Positions 19,798 to 34,074 are shown, numbered from the stretch's first letter. The stretch is 64,000 nt of DNA from Marinobacter fuscus (GCF_003007675.1 NZ_PXNP01000023.1:1-64000); one strand, 5' to 3'. The notes: generated by a model from the letters alone, not told the origin. Numbers and translations: made by a program.

Positions 19798-20202
19798 ATG
19801 GGTGCGGTAGCGATAGAGGAACCGGTAAAAGCTACGAGGTTGAATCGCCAGCGGGTGCGCGAGGGTGTTGCAACGGCCGTGCGTCTTTCCCGGCAGGTGT
19901 TTGCGGCCACCTGCGAGGCGCGAGTGCTGGTTACTCTTGGTTTAGTGGCTGTCCTTTTGGTTTCGGCCCTGGGGGTTGTTGTCAGTGCCCATGAAAGCCG
20001 TGAGCTGTTCAACACTCTGGCGAGTCTTCAGGAGCAGCGCGACAGCTATCAGCGGGAGTGGAGCCAGCTGTTGCTTGAGCAAAGTGCACTCAGTGCCCAC
20101 GGTCGGGTAGAAAACCTGGCCGCAGCGCGATTCAACATGGCGGTACCCGGCCGTCAGGATATTGTCCTTGTGCCGCTGATGTCGCCGCACAGGGCTAACT
20201 GA
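19798..20202 (+). CDS. ftsL: Cell division protein FtsL
   Basis: Bitopic divisome protein that forms the FtsQLB complex and activates FtsWI. The 134-aa product has a basic cytoplasmic tail of about 40 residues, one transmembrane helix (about 41-62, LVTLGLVAVLLVSALGVVV) and a periplasmic coiled coil (LFNTLASLQEQRDSYQREW onward). Identification rests on this topology, the final segment and the place between rsmH and ftsI. Confidence 0.92.
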   Translation: MGAVAIEEPVKATRLNRQRVREGVATAVRLSRQVFAATCEARVLVTLGLVAVLLVSALGVVVSAHESRELFNTLASLQEQRDSYQREWSQLLLEQSALSAHGRVENLAAARFNMAVPGRQDIVLVPLMSPHRAN

Positions 20203-20231
20203 ACCCGATTATCAACATCCGGAGAGACCAA

Positions 20232-21974
20232 GTGCCCGGTCAGGGAAAGCAACCAGACAGCTGGAGAGTGCGTTTGGCGGCAGGCATGAAAGCCTGGCGT
20301 TTCGGCTGCGTGCTTGGTGCTTTTTTGCTGGCGGTAACCGGCATTGGCTGGCGCCTTGTGGATCTGCATGTGGTCGATCATGACTTTCTCCGGCACCAGG
20401 GTGATGTACGAACCATCCGGGTCGAGACGATCGACGCGCACCGTGGTGTGGTATCGGATCGCCATGGCGAACCTCTGGCCATCAGTACACCGGTGCAGAC
20501 CCTGTGGGCCAACCCCTCGGAAACCGACCCGACTGATCCTGCGCTGAAGTCACTGGCGCGGGTTCTCGGAATGTCCGAGAGCAGCTTGCGGGAGCGCCTG
20601 CAGCAGTATTCCGGGCGGGAGTTTATCTATTTGCGCCGTAAGGTACAGCCCGCCATTGCCCGGGAAGCCCTTGCGCTTGGTATTGGCGGCATCTATGCAC
20701 GGCAGGAATACCGGCGCTATTACCCCGCCGGTGAAGTGACCGCGCACGTGGTTGGCTTTACCAATATTGATGAATATGGCCAGGAAGGTATCGAGCTTGC
20801 CTACAACCAGTGGCTGACCGGAGAGCCCGGCCAGAAACGGGTGCTGAAGGACAATCGTGGCCGGGTGATCAAGGATCTGATGCTGATCCGGGATGCCCGG
20901 CCGGGAAAGGATCTGACGCTGAGTATCGACCTGCGCTTGCAGTACCTGGCGTATCGGGAGCTGAAGGCGGTGGTCAGTGCCCACAAAGCCCGGGGCGGCA
21001 CCCTGGTAATGCTGGATGTGGATTCCGGCGAAGTGCTGGCCATGGTCAATCAGGGGTCTTACAACCCTAATGACCGTTCCCAGCTATCGCCTGAACATTT
21101 GCGCAACAAAGCCATTACCGATCTGTTCGAGCCGGGCTCGACCATAAAGCCCCTGACCATCGCCGCAGCGCTTGAGTCCGGGGAGTATACGGTGAACAGT
21201 TCGATTGATACCTCCCCCGGCTATCGTCGTTTTGGCCGTTTTACCATTCGTGATCATCGTAATTACGGGCTGATGGATCTGACCCAGATAATCGTCAAGT
21301 CCAGCAACGTGGGGGTTAGCAAAATTGCCACAGACCTTGGCGGCGAGCGTTTGCGCAACCTTTACGCGCGGCTGGGGCTGGGCCAGGCCACCGGTATCGG
21401 GTTCCCCGGCGAAGCGGTGGGCGTGCTGCCTGCTCACCCGAAATGGCGACCGGTGGAAGAGGCAACACTGTCCTATGGCTACGGCATGAGTGTAAACGCT
21501 CTGCAATTGGCCCAAGCCTACATGGTGATTGCCAACGGAGGAATTCGCTACCCCCTGAGTTTGATGAGGCAGGATCAGCGGCCGCAAGGGCAACGGGTGT
21601 TATCTGAGAAAGTGACCGGCGCGGTACGCAACATGCTTAAACTTGCCGTTTCCAAGGGCACCGGTAAGCGCGCGCAGCCAGGTTTGTATGCTGCTGGTGG
21701 TAAAACCGGCACCGTTCACCTGGTTGGAGCGCGGGGCTATGAAGATAACCAGTACAAAGCGATTTTCGCCGGTATGGCCCCCATTGATGACCCGAAGATC
21801 GTTACTGTGATTGCGGTTGATGCCCCCCAGTCCGGGGAGTATTACGGCGGAGAGGTTGCGGCACCGGTTTTCGCCCGTGTGATGGGTGACGCACTGCGAT
21901 TGCTGAACGTAAAACCGGAGCTGGAGGTTGGCCAGGCGGCCAGTGCCCGTCCGGTGGCTGGGGGGAGAGGCTAG
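20232..21974 (+). CDS. ftsI: Septal peptidoglycan transpeptidase FtsI (PBP3)
   Basis: Class B penicillin-binding protein that crosslinks septal peptidoglycan with FtsW. After a short cytoplasmic tail and one transmembrane helix (about 17-38) comes the pedestal domain and the transpeptidase domain with all three active-site motifs: STIK (Ser303 nucleophile), SSN (357-359) and KTGT (491-494). The 580-aa product starts at GTG 20232, preceded by GGAGAG. Confidence 0.97.
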   Translation: MPGQGKQPDSWRVRLAAGMKAWRFGCVLGAFLLAVTGIGWRLVDLHVVDHDFLRHQGDVRTIRVETIDAHRGVVSDRHGEPLAISTPVQTLWANPSETDPTDPALKSLARVLGMSESSLRERLQQYSGREFIYLRRKVQPAIAREALALGIGGIYARQEYRRYYPAGEVTAHVVGFTNIDEYGQEGIELAYNQWLTGEPGQKRVLKDNRGRVIKDLMLIRDARPGKDLTLSIDLRLQYLAYRELKAVVSAHKARGGTLVMLDVDSGEVLAMVNQGSYNPNDRSQLSPEHLRNKAITDLFEPGSTIKPLTIAAALESGEYTVNSSIDTSPGYRRFGRFTIRDHRNYGLMDLTQIIVKSSNVGVSKIATDLGGERLRNLYARLGLGQATGIGFPGEAVGVLPAHPKWRPVEEATLSYGYGMSVNALQLAQAYMVIANGGIRYPLSLMRQDQRPQGQRVLSEKVTGAVRNMLKLAVSKGTGKRAQPGLYAAGGKTGTVHLVGARGYEDNQYKAIFAGMAPIDDPKIVTVIAVDAPQSGEYYGGEVAAPVFARVMGDALRLLNVKPELEVGQAASARPVAGGRG

Positions 21975-21977
21975 CCT

Positions 21978-23462
21978 ATGTGTATCACCTCCATCAGCGC
22001 GCTTATGCAGGGGATAGTCGAAGTACCTTCGGTATTCGATGTCACTATCCACGGGTTGCAGACCGATAGCCGCAAAATTCAGCGAGGCCACGCCTTCGTT
22101 GCACTTTCAGGCGGGCAAACACCGGCAGATCATTACCTGGACGACGCAATCCGGGCTGGCGCCACGGTGGTTTTGCTGGAGGCAGACGCAGCCAGGGAAT
22201 GTTATGAGCGGTTCGGTGCTCTGATTGTGCCGGTGCCGCAACTGCGGTCGCTGCTTGGCCGAATTGCTGCGCGCTTTTTCGAGCACCCATCCCGTCATAT
22301 CAAGGTGGTGGGTGTTACCGGCACCAATGGCAAGACCTCAGTTACCCAGTACATTGCCCAGTTGCTGGAGCAAACAGGAACCCCTTGCGGAGTTTTGGGC
22401 ACTCTGGGTTATGGCATGCCGGGAAGCATCGAGCCGGCAACCCATACCACCCCGGACGTTGTCCAGGTGAACCGGGTATTAAGTCGTATCCGGCATGAGG
22501 GTGGTCGGGCCGCGGTAATGGAGGTGTCTTCTCATGCTCTGGATCAGGGCCGGGTAGACAAGTTGGCTATGGTGGGTGCGGTATTCACCAACCTCAGTCG
22601 GGATCACCTCGATTACCACAAATCCATGCAGGCCTACGGAGAGGCCAAGGCCCGGCTGTTCCTGAGAGAGGGGCTGCACTTTGCGGTAATCAACTTTGAC
22701 GACCCTTTCGGTCGGCAGCTTTATGGTCAGCTGGATGGTCACTGCGACCGGGTACGTTACAGCCTGCACGAGGCCCAGACCGAGTTGTGGCTCCGGGCAT
22801 TCGAGCCCACGGATGAAGGGTTCCGGGCCAGAGTCGATGGCCAGTGGGGAGAATTTGACCTTAAGGTTCCTTTGCTGGGGAGTTTCAATGCCAGCAACCT
22901 GCTGGCGGCACTGGCAACAGTACTGACCATGGGGGTGCCGGTTGACAGGGCGGTGGCTGCCACGGCACGGCTTACGCCGCCACCGGGGCGCCTGGAGCGG
23001 TTCCGGAGTGCCGGGGGCAAACAGGTGGTGGTGGACTACGCGCACACGCCGGACGCTCTGGCCAATGCACTGGAAGCCTTGCTGCCTCATGTCAGCGGCA
23101 AACTGTACTGTGTGTTCGGGTGTGGTGGCGATCGTGATGCGGGCAAGCGGCCCGAAATGGCCCGTGAAGCCGCGCAGCGGGCAGACCACATCATAGTGAC
23201 AAACGACAACCCCCGCAGCGAAGAACCTGAAAGTATTACCCGGGATATCGTCGCCGGGTTCTCCCGGGAAAATAGCTGGCAGGTGATTCACGATCGCGCA
23301 GAGGCCATTGCTGCCGCTGTAGGTATGGCCGGGCCCGGGGATCTGGTGCTGGTGGCCGGAAAAGGGCATGAAGACTACCAGGAGATTCAGGGCGAGCGTT
23401 TGCCGTTTAGCGATGCCGGGCAGGTTCGGTGCCTGCTGGACATGGATGGGGGTGTCCTGTGA
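21978..23462 (+). CDS. murE: UDP-MurNAc-L-Ala-D-Glu:meso-diaminopimelate ligase MurE
   Basis: Adds the third residue of the peptidoglycan stem peptide. The ATP loop is TGTNGKTS (about 115-122) and the signature DNPRSEEP (about 415-422) is the diaminopimelate-selecting form, so this organism should have meso-DAP peptidoglycan. The 494-aa length is normal. A GGGGGAGAGG site precedes ATG 21978, and the gene ends overlapping the murF GTG. Confidence 0.97.
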   Translation: MCITSISALMQGIVEVPSVFDVTIHGLQTDSRKIQRGHAFVALSGGQTPADHYLDDAIRAGATVVLLEADAARECYERFGALIVPVPQLRSLLGRIAARFFEHPSRHIKVVGVTGTNGKTSVTQYIAQLLEQTGTPCGVLGTLGYGMPGSIEPATHTTPDVVQVNRVLSRIRHEGGRAAVMEVSSHALDQGRVDKLAMVGAVFTNLSRDHLDYHKSMQAYGEAKARLFLREGLHFAVINFDDPFGRQLYGQLDGHCDRVRYSLHEAQTELWLRAFEPTDEGFRARVDGQWGEFDLKVPLLGSFNASNLLAALATVLTMGVPVDRAVAATARLTPPPGRLERFRSAGGKQVVVDYAHTPDALANALEALLPHVSGKLYCVFGCGGDRDAGKRPEMAREAAQRADHIIVTNDNPRSEEPESITRDIVAGFSRENSWQVIHDRAEAIAAAVGMAGPGDLVLVAGKGHEDYQEIQGERLPFSDAGQVRCLLDMDGGVL

Positions 23463-24841
23463 TTCGCTCGTTCACCCTTGCTGAGGCTGCTGCCTGGATC
23501 AACGCCGGTTCTGCCCGAAGTGCTGAGGCGCTGAGCCAGGTCGAGTTCTCGGGTGTCTCGACCGATACCCGCACCCTGGGGCATGGCCAGTTATTTGTGG
23601 CGCTGCGCGGTGAGCACTTTGACGGGCACCGTTTTCTGGCCCAGGCCCAGGAAAAGGGCGCGGTGGCGGTGGTGGTTGATCAGGTGGATCCGCGCCTTGA
23701 AATACCTCAGCTGCAAGTGCCGGATACCCTGGCTGCACTGGCGGCGCTGGCCAAAGGCAACCGGGCCGAAAGCGGGGCAGATCTGATTGCTGTCACCGGC
23801 AGCAGTGGCAAAACCACGGTGCGGGAAATGACTGCCTCGATACTGGCTGAGCTGGGCGCTACCCTGGCCACTGAGGGTAACCTGAACAACCATATCGGTG
23901 TGCCTCTGACGCTGTTCCGGCTCTCTTCCGAGCACCGTTTCGGTGTTATTGAACTTGGGGCCAGCGGATTGGGCGAAATTGCATACACCGTGGCCATGGT
24001 GGCGCCCAAAGTGGCCATTCTGACCAATGCCGGTCAGGCACACCTTGATGGGTTTGGCAGCTACCAGAATATTATTCAGGCAAAAGGCGAAATCATTGAT
24101 GGCGTTGTGGCGGGCGGTACCGTCGTTCTCGATCGGGATGATCCAGCCTTTGACCAGTGGGCCCGGCGGGCGAAAGGGCTCCGCGTAGTCAGTGTCTCCA
24201 GGGCTGGCCATCCAGAAGCCGATTATCTGGCGCACGAGGTTCAGGTGGCAGAGTCCGGTCTCGCGTTCGACGTGCGCGGGCCGGATAACTGGCAGGCCCG
24301 TCTGCGGCTGTGTCTGCCGGGTAAGCACAACGTAACCAATGCGATGCTGGCGCTGGCGGCATGCCGGCAGCTGGGGGCGGGCAAGCGGCAGATCGAAGCC
24401 GGGCTGGCCGGAGTTCAGCCGGTCAAAGGGCGCCTGCAGGTGCTCGAACCGGCTAAAGGTTTGACACTTATTGATGACAGTTACAACGCCAATCCTACCT
24501 CGATGAAGGCCGCTATTGATGTGCTTGCAGGCTATCCCGGGCCCCGCGTGCTCGTGCTGGGTGCAATGGCTGAGCTTGGGGCGGAAGCGGCTGAGCTGCA
24601 TCGTCAGGTTGGAGAGCATGCCTTCAGGCGCGGTATCGATCGCTTGTTGGTGGTTGGGGCCGGGGCAGAGGCTTACGGCTCCGGGTTTGGTAATCAAACA
24701 GAATTTTTCCAGCGCCATGAGCAGGCGGTGGATGCCATCACCGATGGCATTCACGGCGCCGTGACGATTCTGGTCAAAGGTTCTCGAAGTTCCGCCATGA
24801 ACCTTGTGGTGGAGGGAATACAGAAGAAGGTGAATCGCTGA
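23459..24841 (+). CDS. murF: UDP-MurNAc-tripeptide:D-Ala-D-Ala ligase MurF
   Basis: Adds D-Ala-D-Ala to complete the UDP-MurNAc-pentapeptide. The ATP loop is [12 protein letters not shown] (about 118-129); [13 protein letters not shown] and [15 protein letters not shown] are typical. GTG 23459 overlaps the murE stop (GTGA) and gives 460 aa starting [12 protein letters not shown] after the initiator, which matches the family start better than the ATG at 23429 inside murE. Confidence 0.95.
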   Translation: MIRSFTLAEAAAWINAGSARSAEALSQVEFSGVSTDTRTLGHGQLFVALRGEHFDGHRFLAQAQEKGAVAVVVDQVDPRLEIPQLQVPDTLAALAALAKGNRAESGADLIAVTGSSGKTTVREMTASILAELGATLATEGNLNNHIGVPLTLFRLSSEHRFGVIELGASGLGEIAYTVAMVAPKVAILTNAGQAHLDGFGSYQNIIQAKGEIIDGVVAGGTVVLDRDDPAFDQWARRAKGLRVVSVSRAGHPEADYLAHEVQVAESGLAFDVRGPDNWQARLRLCLPGKHNVTNAMLALAACRQLGAGKRQIEAGLAGVQPVKGRLQVLEPAKGLTLIDDSYNANPTSMKAAIDVLAGYPGPRVLVLGAMAELGAEAAELHRQVGEHAFRRGIDRLLVVGAGAEAYGSGFGNQTEFFQRHEQAVDAITDGIHGAVTILVKGSRSSAMNLVVEGIQKKVNR

Positions 24842-25926
24842 TGCTGCTCTGGCTGACAGAGATACTCTCGCAATACTTTTCGTCCCTGACGGTGTTTCAG
24901 TATCTGACGCTGCGGGCGATTCTGGGCATCCTCACGGCGCTGATGATATCACTGCTGATCGGCCCGCTGATGATCCGCAAACTGAGCCAGTACCAGATTG
25001 GTCAGGCGGTGCGCGATGACGGCCCCCAGACTCACCTGAGCAAAGCTGGCACGCCCACCATGGGCGGTGCGCTGATTCTGGTAGCCATTGCCGTTTCAAC
25101 GTTGCTCTGGGCGGATCTGAGCAACCGGTATGTATGGGTGGTGCTTCTGGTGACTCTGCTGTTCGGAGCCATCGGCTGGGTGGATGACTACCGCAAAGTG
25201 GTAGAGCGTAACCCTCGTGGGTTGCCGGGTCGCTGGAAGTATTTCTGGCAGTCGGTCATTGGGGCCCTGGCGGCAATGGTGCTGTACTTCAGCGCGTCTT
25301 TGCCGCAGGAAACGTCACTTTACCTGCCGTTTCTGAAGAATGTTTCACTTACGCTTGGCCCGGTGTTGTTTATCCTGCTGACCTACTTCGTGATTGTCGG
25401 CAGCAGCAATGCCGTCAACCTCACCGATGGCCTGGACGGACTGGCAATCATGCCGACTGTGATGGTCGCGGGTGCACTGGCAATTTTTGCCTATCTCTCC
25501 GGCCATGCCCAGTTTGCAAATTATCTGCTGATTCCCCACTTGCCCGGCTCCGGTGAACTGATCATCTTCTGTTGCGCTCTGGTCGGTGCAGGTCTCGGCT
25601 TTCTGTGGTTCAACACATACCCGGCCCAGGTTTTCATGGGGGATGTCGGTGCTCTGGCATTGGGAGCCGCTCTGGGGACTGTGGCGGTGATCGTTCGGCA
25701 GGAAATTGTGCTGTTCATTATGGGCGGTGTGTTTGTGATGGAGACGATTTCGGTGATCCTGCAGGTGGCATCGTTCCGTCTGACCGGTCGCCGGATTTTC
25801 CGGATGGCACCCCTGCACCATCACTTTGAACTGAAAGGCTGGCCCGAGCCCCGTGTGATTGTCCGCTTTTGGGTGATTACGGTGGTGTTGGTTCTGATTG
25901 GCCTTGCCAGTCTGAAAATTCGATAG
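24841..25926 (+). CDS. mraY: Phospho-MurNAc-pentapeptide transferase MraY
   Basis: Integral membrane enzyme that moves phospho-MurNAc-pentapeptide to undecaprenyl phosphate, making lipid I. The 361-aa product has about ten hydrophobic helices. Motifs include TPTMGG (about 71-76), GWVDDYRK with the catalytic Asp pair, NLTDGLDGL (about 194-202) and [13 protein letters not shown] near the C-terminus. It overlaps murF by one base (TGATG). Confidence 0.97.
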   Translation: MLLWLTEILSQYFSSLTVFQYLTLRAILGILTALMISLLIGPLMIRKLSQYQIGQAVRDDGPQTHLSKAGTPTMGGALILVAIAVSTLLWADLSNRYVWVVLLVTLLFGAIGWVDDYRKVVERNPRGLPGRWKYFWQSVIGALAAMVLYFSASLPQETSLYLPFLKNVSLTLGPVLFILLTYFVIVGSSNAVNLTDGLDGLAIMPTVMVAGALAIFAYLSGHAQFANYLLIPHLPGSGELIIFCCALVGAGLGFLWFNTYPAQVFMGDVGALALGAALGTVAVIVRQEIVLFIMGGVFVMETISVILQVASFRLTGRRIFRMAPLHHHFELKGWPEPRVIVRFWVITVVLVLIGLASLKIR

Positions 25927-25941
25927 GAACCCGGAATTGAT

Positions 25942-27282
25942 ATGAGTGTGATTGCTTCGGATCGGAAAACGCTAATCGTGGGGCTCGGCAAGACCGGGCT
26001 GTCCTGCGTGCGTTATTTGTCCGAACAAGGCTGCACAATTGCCGTCGCTGACAGCCGCCAGCAACCACCGGGGTTGAGTGAACTCAGGGAGCGCTGGCCT
26101 GATGTTCCGGTTCAGCTGGGCGACTTCGACAGCGAATGGTTTGCTGGCTTCAGTGAGTTGGTGGTAAGCCCCGGTATCAGTATTGCCGAACCCGCGATTG
26201 GTGCAGCGGCCGCAGCAGGCGCCACCATTCGTGGTGATATTGACCTGTTTGCCGAGGCCGCAGACGCGCCTGTAATCGCTATTACCGGCTCCAACGGTAA
26301 AACCACCGTGACAACGCTGGTGGGGGACATGGCCCGGGCGGCAGGCCGGAAGGTCCAGGTGGGCGGCAATATTGGTACCCCGGCGCTCGATCTTCTTGGC
26401 CAGGGGGCTGATCTCTATGTGTTGGAGTTGTCGAGCTTTCAGCTGGAAACCACCGAGGCTCTGGGTGCGCTGGCCGCTACCGTACTGAATGTCAGTGACG
26501 ATCACATGGACAGATATCCCGACAAGATGGGGTATTTTCAGGCCAAGCAGCGGATCTACCGCGGTTGTAAGCACGCGATTGTTAATCTGGACGACGCGCT
26601 GAGTACGCCGATGGCGAGGGACAATCTTCGGTTTCTGTGTTTTGGTTTCAACCGGGTAAACCCGGATACCTTCAGTACCCGAGAAGATGAGCGGGGAACC
26701 TGGATTACCTGGGGCTTTGACAACCTGTTACTGGCTGATGAACTGGCTCTGATGGGTCGCCACAACATCAGCAATGTGATGGCTGCGCTGGCCTTGGGGA
26801 AAGCCGCAGGCCTGCCGATGGCGGATATGCTGGAGGCGGCGCGGGCATTTCGTGGTCTGCCCCATCGTTGTGAGTTTGTCCGTCGGTTGGCGGGTGTGGA
26901 TTACATCAACGATTCCAAGGGAACCAATGTCGGAGCCACGGTTGCTGCCCTGGAAAGCCTTGCACCGGCCGAGGGTAAGCTGGTTCTGATTGCCGGAGGC
27001 GATGGCAAGGGCGCGGATTTCGGGCCTTTGGCCGCGCCCATCGAAAAGTATTGCCGGGCAGTCGTGCTGATCGGCCGGGATGCCGGGCGGCTGGAAAAAG
27101 CGTTTGGTGACAAGGTTCACAGCTGCCGTGCCGACACACTGCCCGGCGCTGTTGCCCGGGCCAGGGATCTGGCGCAATCCGGTGACCGGGTGTTGTTGTC
27201 ACCGGCTTGCGCCAGCCTTGATATGTTCCGGGATTACAACGAACGCGGCGAGCAATTCCGCGCTACTGTGGAGGCCTTGTGA
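25942..27282 (+). CDS. murD: UDP-MurNAc-L-alanine:D-glutamate ligase MurD
   Basis: Adds D-glutamate to UDP-MurNAc-L-Ala. The N-terminal Rossmann domain begins TLIVGLGKTGLSCVRYL, the ATP loop is TGSNGKTTV (about 115-123), and GLPHRCEF and NDSKGTNVGATVAAL lie in the ligase domain. The 446-aa length is normal. It overlaps the ftsW start region. Confidence 0.97.
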   Translation: MSVIASDRKTLIVGLGKTGLSCVRYLSEQGCTIAVADSRQQPPGLSELRERWPDVPVQLGDFDSEWFAGFSELVVSPGISIAEPAIGAAAAAGATIRGDIDLFAEAADAPVIAITGSNGKTTVTTLVGDMARAAGRKVQVGGNIGTPALDLLGQGADLYVLELSSFQLETTEALGALAATVLNVSDDHMDRYPDKMGYFQAKQRIYRGCKHAIVNLDDALSTPMARDNLRFLCFGFNRVNPDTFSTREDERGTWITWGFDNLLLADELALMGRHNISNVMAALALGKAAGLPMADMLEAARAFRGLPHRCEFVRRLAGVDYINDSKGTNVGATVAALESLAPAEGKLVLIAGGDGKGADFGPLAAPIEKYCRAVVLIGRDAGRLEKAFGDKVHSCRADTLPGAVARARDLAQSGDRVLLSPACASLDMFRDYNERGEQFRATVEAL

Positions 27283-28478
27283 TGCAGGCGGGTATCACTC
27301 TTCCACAATATCGCGGCGTGACCGGCGAGCTTCAGCCGTTGTCTGTTCTGGTCGTCACCTCTGCGGCGCTGCTGGTGATCGGTGTGGTCATGATCTCATC
27401 GGCGTCGATGGATATGGCTGCCGCGACACTGGGGAACAGCTATCACTACGTCATCCGCCAGGTGTTGTTTGCAGCTTTGGGTTGCGGGCTGGCACTGGTA
27501 GCGGTAAATGTGCCGATTTCCTGGTGGGAGCGCAGTGGCTGGTTGCTTCTGGGCATTGGTTTTCTGGTGCTGATTCTGGTGCTGACCCCTCTGGGCCGTA
27601 CCGTTAACGGTTCTACCCGCTGGATACCCATGGGCCTGTTTAACGTTCAGGTTTCTGAAGTTGCCAAGCTGTGCCTGATTGCTTACATGGCAGGGTATCT
27701 GGTTCGCCGGCGTGAGGAGCTGCTTGAAACCTGGGCGGGCTTCTTCAAACCATTGGGGGTGTTGGTGGCCGCATCGGCCTTGCTGGTCATTCAGCCGGAC
27801 TTCGGCGCCACCGTGGTGCTGATTACGGCCGCGACCGGAATGATCTTCCTCAGCGGGATTCGTCTGAGCCGGTTTCTCCCGCTGATCGGGTTGCTTGTGG
27901 CTTGTGGCGTTGTGCTGGTGGTTACCCAGCCCTATCGACTGAAGCGTGTCGTGAGTTACCTGGACCCCTGGCAGGATCAGTTTAATAGCGGCTATCAACT
28001 AACCCAGTCGCTGATCGCCTTTGGCCGGGGTGAATGGTCGGGTGTTGGGCTTGGCAATTCGGTACAGAAGCTGTTCTTCCTGCCCGAAGCCCACACCGAT
28101 TTCATTTTTGCCATCATCGCGGAAGAATTCGGTTTGCTTGGAGCCCTGATTGTACTGGCGCTGTTCGCGGCACTGGTGGTTTCCGGATTTATCATTGCCC
28201 GCCGGGCCGAGAAAGCCGGTATGCCTTTCGGGGCGTCCTTCTGTTATGGCATTACTCTGCTGATCGGGCTCCAGGCCGGTATCAATATGGCCGTAAGCAC
28301 AGGCTTGCTGCCGACCAAAGGCTTGACCCTGCCACTGGTCAGTTACGGCGGCTCCAGCCTGATGATTACCTGTGTCTGTATCGGCGTGATCGCGCGTGTT
28401 GAGCTGGAGCGGCAGGATCGGGCCCGCACAGTCGCAGAACAAGGCAGCGCACGAGTGGGAGGAGCGGTGTATGAGTAA
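27282..28478 (+). CDS. ftsW: Septal peptidoglycan polymerase FtsW
   Basis: SEDS-family glycosyltransferase that polymerises lipid II at the septum with FtsI. About ten transmembrane helices are visible. Signature segments include ISSASMDMA, NGSTRWIPMG, PDFGATVV (the catalytic Asp region) and the C-terminal PTKGLTLPLVSYGGSS. ATG 27282 has a GGAGG site with 7-base spacing; GTG 27279 directly before it is also in frame. Confidence 0.96.
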   Translation: MQAGITLPQYRGVTGELQPLSVLVVTSAALLVIGVVMISSASMDMAAATLGNSYHYVIRQVLFAALGCGLALVAVNVPISWWERSGWLLLGIGFLVLILVLTPLGRTVNGSTRWIPMGLFNVQVSEVAKLCLIAYMAGYLVRRREELLETWAGFFKPLGVLVAASALLVIQPDFGATVVLITAATGMIFLSGIRLSRFLPLIGLLVACGVVLVVTQPYRLKRVVSYLDPWQDQFNSGYQLTQSLIAFGRGEWSGVGLGNSVQKLFFLPEAHTDFIFAIIAEEFGLLGALIVLALFAALVVSGFIIARRAEKAGMPFGASFCYGITLLIGLQAGINMAVSTGLLPTKGLTLPLVSYGGSSLMITCVCIGVIARVELERQDRARTVAEQGSARVGGAVYE

Positions 28479-29554
28479 TTCTTCGCCCCGCCGTTTTCTG
28501 GTGATGGCCGGTGGCACCGGAGGCCATGTGTTTCCCGCGCTGGCGACGGCAAGAAAACTCCAGGAACTGGGGCACGAGGTGCATTGGCTTGGTGCTCTGG
28601 GTGGCATGGAAGAGCGGCTGATCGGAGATACAGGCATTCCACTGTCGCTTATTCATATTTCCGGGCTGCGGGGTAAAGGGCGCCTGGCTCTGATAACCGC
28701 ACCCTTCCGCCTGCTGCGTGCGCTGGGTGAAGCTTACACCCTGCTCAGAAGAATCCGGCCGCACTGTGTCGTTGGCATGGGTGGTTTTGTAACCGGGCCG
28801 GGTGGTGTAGCCGCCTGGCTGATGCGTACACCGTTGGTGATCCATGAGCAAAATGCGATTGCCGGTATGACTAACCGGTGGCTTACCCGGTTTTCGCACA
28901 CGGTTATGGAGGCGTTCCCGGGTAGCTTCCCGGAGCCGGTGGTCACGCGCTGTACCGGCAACCCCGTGCGGGCAGAAGTTGCCAGCTTGCCAACGCCGGA
29001 GCGGCGTTTCGAAGGGCGCTCGGGCCCGCTGAAAATACTGGTGGTTGGCGGCAGTCTTGGGGCCCGGGTGTTTAACCAGGAGTTGCCGCGGGCTCTGGCG
29101 CTGCTACAAGAGGGGCCGCGGCCGGAAGTCTGGCACCAGTGCGGCGAGAAGAACCTTGAAGAAACCCGTTCCAGCTATACAGGCGCTGGCATTGAGGCCC
29201 GTGTTGAGCCGTTTATCAGGGACATGGCTGCGGCCTATAGCTGGGCGGATCTGGTTGTTTGTCGCTCCGGTGCGCTCACGGTTTCCGAATTGTGTGTTGC
29301 GGGTATCGGGGCGGTACTGGTGCCTTTTCCGCATGCGGTGGACGACCATCAGACCCGGAATGGCGAGCATATGGTACAGGCGGGTGCGGCGCTGCTGGTT
29401 CAGCAGGCAATACTGACGCCGGAATTGCTGGCAGACATCCTGAGGGAGCTGTCTGCCGATAGAAAGCGAGTGTTGGAGATGGCCAGGGCGGCCCGTGCGC
29501 TGGCGCGCCCCGATGCAACAGAAAGAGTCGTGAATTACTGTCTGGAGGCCGCCA

Positions 29555-29562
<8 letters not shown>
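28471..29562 (+). CDS. murG: Lipid II synthase MurG
   Basis: Peripheral membrane GT-B glycosyltransferase that adds GlcNAc to lipid I. The N-terminal loop is [12 protein letters not shown] (residues 14-25), the second Gly-rich loop is [10 protein letters not shown] (about 192-201), and [11 protein letters not shown] plus [12 protein letters not shown] mark the UDP-GlcNAc site. ATG 28471, with a GGAGG site, overlaps ftsW by 8 bases and gives 363 aa. A longer in-frame reading inside ftsW is rejected. Confidence 0.97.
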
Positions 29563-32802
<3,240 letters not shown>

Positions 32803-32838
32803 CAACGATTTTTACGAACCTGGGATTTGGTGGAATAC

Positions 32839-34074
32839 ATGTCATCGGTTGAAACGGAAAACATGATTGTCGGCCTGGATATCGGCACCTCGAAAGTGGT
32901 GGCGATTGTTGGCAAACGCAAGATGGATGGAACCATCGAGGTGGTGGGAATCGGTTCGCACCCGTCCCGCGGGCTGAAACGTGGCGTGGTGGTGAACATT
33001 GAAACCACGGTGCAGGCCATTCAGCGCGCCGTTGAAGAAGCGGAACTGATGGCTGGCTGCCGGATTCACTCCGTCTATACCGGTATCGCAGGCAGTCACA
33101 TCAAGAGCCTTAACTCCCACGGCATTGTGGCAATTCGCGACCGGGAAGTGACTCAGGCCGATGTGGATCGGGTCATCGACGCAGCCCAGGCCGTGGCGAT
33201 TCCGGCAGATCAGAAGATTCTGCACATTCTGCCTCAGGAGTTTGTCATCGATAACCAGGAGGGCATCAAGGAGCCCATGGGCATGTCCGGGGTTCGCCTC
33301 GAGGCCAAGGTTCACCTGGTTACCTGCGCGGTGAATGCGGCACAGAACATCGAGAAGTGCGTACAGCGCTGCGGCCTGGAAGTGGACGACATCATTCTGG
33401 AGCAGTTGGCGTCCAGCCACGCGATCCTGACAGAAGATGAAAAAGAGCTTGGGGTTTGTGTGGTAGATACCGGAGGCGGTACCACCGACATCGCGGTGTT
33501 TACCGGAGGCGCGATCCGCCACACGGCGGTGATACCCATTGCCGGCGACCAGGTAACGAACGATATCGCCATGGCTTTGCGCACGCCGACGCAGAATGCC
33601 GAGGAAATCAAGATCAAATACGCCTGTGCGCTGACCCAGCTTGCAGGCGCGGACGAAACCATCAAGGTGCCCAGTGTGGGTGACCGGGCGCCGCGGGATT
33701 TGTCTCGACAGGCGCTTGCCGAAGTGGTGGAACCCCGATACGAAGAACTGTTCACTCTGGTGCAGTCAGAATTACGCCGTTCCGGATTCGAAGACATGAT
33801 TCCGGCGGGCATCGTGATTACAGGCGGCTCATCCACCATGGAAGGCGTGGTTGAGTTGGCTGAAGAAATCTTCCACATGCCGGTGCGGCTTGCTTCGCCG
33901 CAGGCTGTCTCCGGTATGACGGAAGTGGTCAACAACCCGATTTACGCCACCGGCGTGGGACTGTTGATCCATGGCTTCCGGCAGATGGATCTTGGCCGGG
34001 CGCCAGTGCTCAAAAGTGAGGACGCTCCCTCACTGTTCGAGCGCATGAAAGCCTGGTTCACCGGTCATTTCTGA
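32839..34074 (+). CDS. ftsA: Cell division protein FtsA
   Basis: Actin-like protein that tethers FtsZ to the inner membrane. Actin-fold motifs: VGLDIGTSKVVAI (about 10-22), VVDTGGGTTDIAVF (about 210-223) and GIVITGGSSTMEGV (about 322-335). The C-terminal amphipathic membrane-targeting helix is SLFERMKAWFTGHF. ATG 32839 behind GGTGGA is preferred; TTG 32827 and GTG 32830 are in-frame alternatives. The gene gives 411 aa. Confidence 0.97.
   Translation: MSSVETENMIVGLDIGTSKVVAIVGKRKMDGTIEVVGIGSHPSRGLKRGVVVNIETTVQAIQRAVEEAELMAGCRIHSVYTGIAGSHIKSLNSHGIVAIRDREVTQADVDRVIDAAQAVAIPADQKILHILPQEFVIDNQEGIKEPMGMSGVRLEAKVHLVTCAVNAAQNIEKCVQRCGLEVDDIILEQLASSHAILTEDEKELGVCVVDTGGGTTDIAVFTGGAIRHTAVIPIAGDQVTNDIAMALRTPTQNAEEIKIKYACALTQLAGADETIKVPSVGDRAPRDLSRQALAEVVEPRYEELFTLVQSELRRSGFEDMIPAGIVITGGSSTMEGVVELAEEIFHMPVRLASPQAVSGMTEVVNNPIYATGVGLLIHGFRQMDLGRAPVLKSEDAPSLFERMKAWFTGHF

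Noticed and set aside
23591-24754. 387-aa minus-strand ORF
   Set aside because: Antisense to murF, whose motifs are clear; no family resemblance in the minus frame.
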